Source: an uncultured Peptoniphilus sp.
GTDB lineage: Bacteria > Bacillota > Clostridia > Tissierellales > Peptoniphilaceae
Direction of reading: 5' to 3'
Length of the DNA stretch: 9,049 bases
Assembly (NCBI GenBank): GCA_946999425.1
Contig: CAMQDG010000057.1
Location: 1 to 9,049, forward strand
The notes beneath the pieces are model-generated. The model was given only the letters and a program-made list of their open reading frames with translations. It did not search any database and had not been told where the DNA came from. The translations under genes and the position numbers were made by a program. Below, piece by piece: positions 7,941-9,049 of this stretch (positions are counted from its first letter, which is position 1; every line of letters starts with the position of its first letter).

Positions 7941-8070
7941 CCCACAAAAGCCCACGCACAAATTTGTAATTAGGATCCAACCCACACGTGAATGTGGTGT
8001 AAATTTATGCGAAAAGGTTTCAAAAGATTAAATCTTTACAACCGAATGTAGGGACCAATTTATTGGTCCG
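7941..8070 (+). mobile_element. REPIN/MITE-like element lacking its left end
   Basis: This has the same interior and right end as the complete elements at 8429-8593 and 8757-8922. Its left palindromic end is absent, and the rpoC terminator stands in its place. Interior dyads are CGCACAAATTT (7955-7965) with AAATTTATGCG (8001-8011), one mismatch, and AGGTTT (8015-8020) with AAATCT (8030-8035), one wobble. The right end is GTAG, then a GGACCAA/TTGGTCC hairpin (8052-8058 and 8063-8069). A second hairpin, TCGCC-GTAA-GGCGA (8072-8085), follows directly. There is no transposase, so any movement would need one encoded elsewhere. Confidence 0.5.
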
Positions 8071-8107
8071 GTCGCCGTAAGGCGAATGATTGGAAACAAA
8101 ATAAAAA

Positions 8108-8278
8108 ATGAGAAAGAATAAATACAGATTCAACCTTCATGAAGGCAATAGGAAAGAAAAGCGTAAGCTTTTCCACATCTTAAAAGCGTTTCGAGGGGTA
8201 AGGAGGGGGAGCCGCGAGGGGGACGTTAGGGACAATCGCAAGTCCATTAGTCCCCCTCGCGATATGTATGTAATATAA
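8108..8278 (+). CDS. Doubtful small ORF, 56 residues, Arg/Lys-rich
   Basis: An ATG at 8108 opens a frame ending in TAA at 8276-8278. The conceptual peptide starts MRKNKYRFNLHEGNRKEKRK and ends SISPPRDMYVI. It is strongly basic, without a visible signal peptide or membrane segment. The same peptide end lies in frame at 1-63. Against a real gene: there is no clear ribosome binding site, the frame crosses two GC-rich hairpins, and the matching DNA copies are identical, so selection on protein cannot be told from repeat copying. The start codon is lost in the copies at 8633 (ACG) and near 8285. I do not recognise a family. It is most likely a by-product of the repeat. Confidence 0.2.
   Translation: MRKNKYRFNLHEGNRKEKRKLFHILKAFRGVRRGSREGDVRDNRKSISPPRDMYVI
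8128..8270 (+). repeat. GC-rich structured insert within the repeat unit
   Basis: A 143-base block absent from units B and C. It interrupts the AT-rich spacer, and similar A-rich spacer sequence lies on both sides (8098-8127 and 8274-8302). It contains a 12-base palindrome CCTTCATGAAGG (8134-8145) and a hairpin GAAAAGC-GTAA-GCTTTTC (8156-8173). A long hairpin pairs CGCGAGGGGGAC (8213-8224) with GTCCCCCTCGCG (8250-8261), with an inner GGAC/GTCC stem (8230-8233 and 8242-8245). Its last 55 bases recur exactly at 1-55. Its base composition is very different from the surrounding spacer. It may be a separate small element nested in the repeat. Confidence 0.75.
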
Positions 8279-8428
8279 AAAAAAGAAAAAGAAAAAATAT
8301 AGAAAAAAAATTCAATTGAAAATTTTTAAAAATAAAAATGCTTCACGTAGAGCATAAAAAATATTTATAAAAAAATTTAAAATAAATTTTAAATCAAATA
8401 TTTATTTTGTTCTCCCACATTATACACG

Positions 8429-8593
8429 CGGACCGGTAAACCGATCCCTACAGCTCACAAAAATCCACGCATAAATTTATGGTAATTTTATCCAAACATT
8501 GAATACATGCAGGAACGTGGGGTTTGTTTATGCGAACAGGTTTAAAAAGATTAAACCCTTGCAAGGGAATGTAGGGACCAATTTATTGGTCCG
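8429..8593 (+). mobile_element. Complete REPIN/MITE-like element (copy B)
   Basis: A 165-base element with inverted ends. The left end (8429-8453) is a GGACCGG/CCGATCC hairpin (8430-8436 and 8441-8447, one mismatch) followed by CTACAG. The right end (8570-8593) is TGTAG followed by a GGACCAA/TTGGTCC hairpin (8575-8581 and 8586-8592). Inside are CGCATAAA/TTTATGCG (8468-8475 and 8527-8534) and GGTTT/AAACC (8539-8543 and 8553-8557). A TCGCC/GGCGA hairpin (8595-8599 and 8604-8608) follows the right end. GTAG placed 5' of a palindrome, in head-to-head pairs, is the known layout of REP/BIME/REPIN elements mobilised by Y1 transposases. That assignment is inference. Confidence 0.5.
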
Positions 8594-8781
8594 ATCGCCG
8601 CCAGGCGAATTTATTAAAACAAAATAAAAAAAACGAAAAAGAAAAAATATAGAAAAAATGTAAATTGAAAAAACATAAAACAAAATAAAAATAAAAATGT
8701 AAATTTGAAATTAATGTTAATTAAAATATTTATTTTTTTCTCCCACACAATACACGCGGACCGGTAAACCGGTCCCTACAG
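8454..8781 (+). repeat. Tandem repeat unit B, about 328 bp
   Basis: This unit is complete from the base after one CTACAG to the end of the next. Order: element interior, right end (8570-8593), small GC hairpin, A-rich spacer, TTTTTTCTCCCAC (8734-8746), left end (8757-8781). The spacer segment 8652-8722 recurs at 8978-9049 with a single one-base length difference, and the last 49 bases are identical. That points to a recent duplication or ongoing homogenisation. No gene is visible. Confidence 0.88.
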
Positions 8782-8922
8782 CCCATAAAAGTCCACGCAT
8801 AAATTTTATTGTAATTTTATCCAAACATAAAACCCACACGTGAATGTGGTGTAAATTTATGCGAAGAGGTTTCAAAAGATTAAATCCATGCAACAGAATG
8901 TAGGGACCAATTTATTGGTCCG
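8757..8922 (+). mobile_element. Complete REPIN/MITE-like element (copy C)
   Basis: A 166-base element and the best-preserved copy. The left end is a perfect GGACCGG/CCGGTCC hairpin (8758-8764 and 8769-8775, loop TAAA), then CTACAG. The right end (8899-8922) has GGACCAA/TTGGTCC (8904-8910 and 8915-8921). Interior nested dyads are CGCATAAATTT/AAATTTATGCG (8796-8806 and 8853-8863), CCACA/TGTGG (8834-8838 and 8845-8849) and GGTTT/AAATC (8868-8872 and 8882-8886). The hairpin after the right end is CGGC-GAA-GCCG (8924-8934), different in sequence from copies A and B but the same in form. No coding capacity. Confidence 0.5.
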
Positions 8923-9049
8923 GCGGCGAAGCCGAGCAATTTGAAACAAAATAAAAAAATGAAAAAGAATAAATACAGAAAAAATGTAAATTGAAAAAAA
9001 CATAAAACAAAATAAAAATAAAAATGTAAATTTGAAATTAATGTTAATT
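8782..9049 (+). repeat. Tandem repeat unit C, cut by the window edge
   Basis: This is the third unit. It follows unit B feature by feature up to the last base of the window, where the A-rich spacer still matches B (up to 8722). The array therefore continues to the right. Units A and C share long exact stretches in the interior (for example CCCACACGTGAATGTGGTGT at 7981-8000 and 8833-8852), which unit B has lost. A lysine-rich 11-codon frame at 8959-8994 is too short and too A-rich to count as a gene. Confidence 0.85.

Larger units (their letters stand above)
7941..8453 (+). repeat. Tandem repeat unit A (with GC-rich insert)
   Basis: First unit of the array downstream of rpoC, 513 bases, ending with the left end (8406-8453) of the next element. 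It aligns with units B and C in its interior (7941-8046), right end (8047-8070) and AT-rich spacer. It is longer because of a 143-base GC-rich insert (8128-8270) and a variant spacer holding a small hairpin, ATGCT/AGCAT (8338-8342 and 8351-8355). The only reading frame worth listing is the low-confidence one at 8108-8278. Confidence 0.88.

Noticed and set aside
8047..8070. End hairpins (GGACCAATTTATTGGTCC) as terminators
   Set aside because: No T-run follows on either strand directly, and they occur in both orientations as part of a larger element.
8213..8261. tRNA or small stable RNA gene in the GC-rich hairpin
   Set aside because: No cloverleaf, CCA end or T-loop (TTCRA) motif fits; it is a single hairpin with an internal loop.
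7941..9049. CRISPR array
   Set aside because: The repeats are about 328 bases apart, palindromic in inverted pairs, and the spacers are themselves repeated. No unique short spacers are present.

Overview
The window is an AT-rich bacterial locus holding one complete operon for the two large RNA polymerase subunits: rpoB (beta, 533-4285) and rpoC (beta', 4311-7892), both on the + strand. Both proteins read as low-GC Gram-positive. Beta begins MVHPV and ends in a long acidic tail, and beta' follows the Bacillus/Clostridium pattern with no large insertion in the trigger loop. I infer an anaerobic Firmicute of the Clostridia/Tissierellia type, possibly Peptoniphilaceae. The family placement is an impression and was not tested.

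Layout. Positions 1-210 are the end of a repeat unit: a GC-rich hairpin, an AT-rich spacer, and an inverted palindromic end at 186-210. Positions 211-413 are AT-rich non-coding sequence with a decayed repeat end at 287-334. A sigma-A-type promoter (414-441) and a short leader with one hairpin lead into rpoB. A 25-bp gap with a strong ribosome binding site separates rpoB from rpoC, which starts at TTG. An intrinsic terminator (7904-7936) closes the operon. No rplJ/rplL or other gene lies within 500 bp upstream, so rpoBC appears to be its own transcription unit.

From 7941 to the right edge there is about 1.1 kb without any convincing gene. It is a tandem array of related units, about 328 bp in the one complete simple copy. 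Each unit carries a nested, inverted, palindrome-ended element of about 165 bp. Its ends are GTAG plus a GGACC...GGTCC hairpin, which resembles REP/REPIN or MITE elements. The hairpin stems vary between copies with compensating changes. The first unit has a 143-bp GC-rich insert, whose end is also found at positions 1-55.

The main surprise is the relation of operon to repeats. The repeat upstream of rpoB stops right after its left end, and the repeat downstream of rpoC starts at the next base of the unit. The rpoBC segment (about 211-7940) therefore sits as if placed inside one repeat unit, bracketed by direct repeats that could recombine. A second notable signal is a strong change in synonymous codon choice from the start of rpoB to the end of rpoC.
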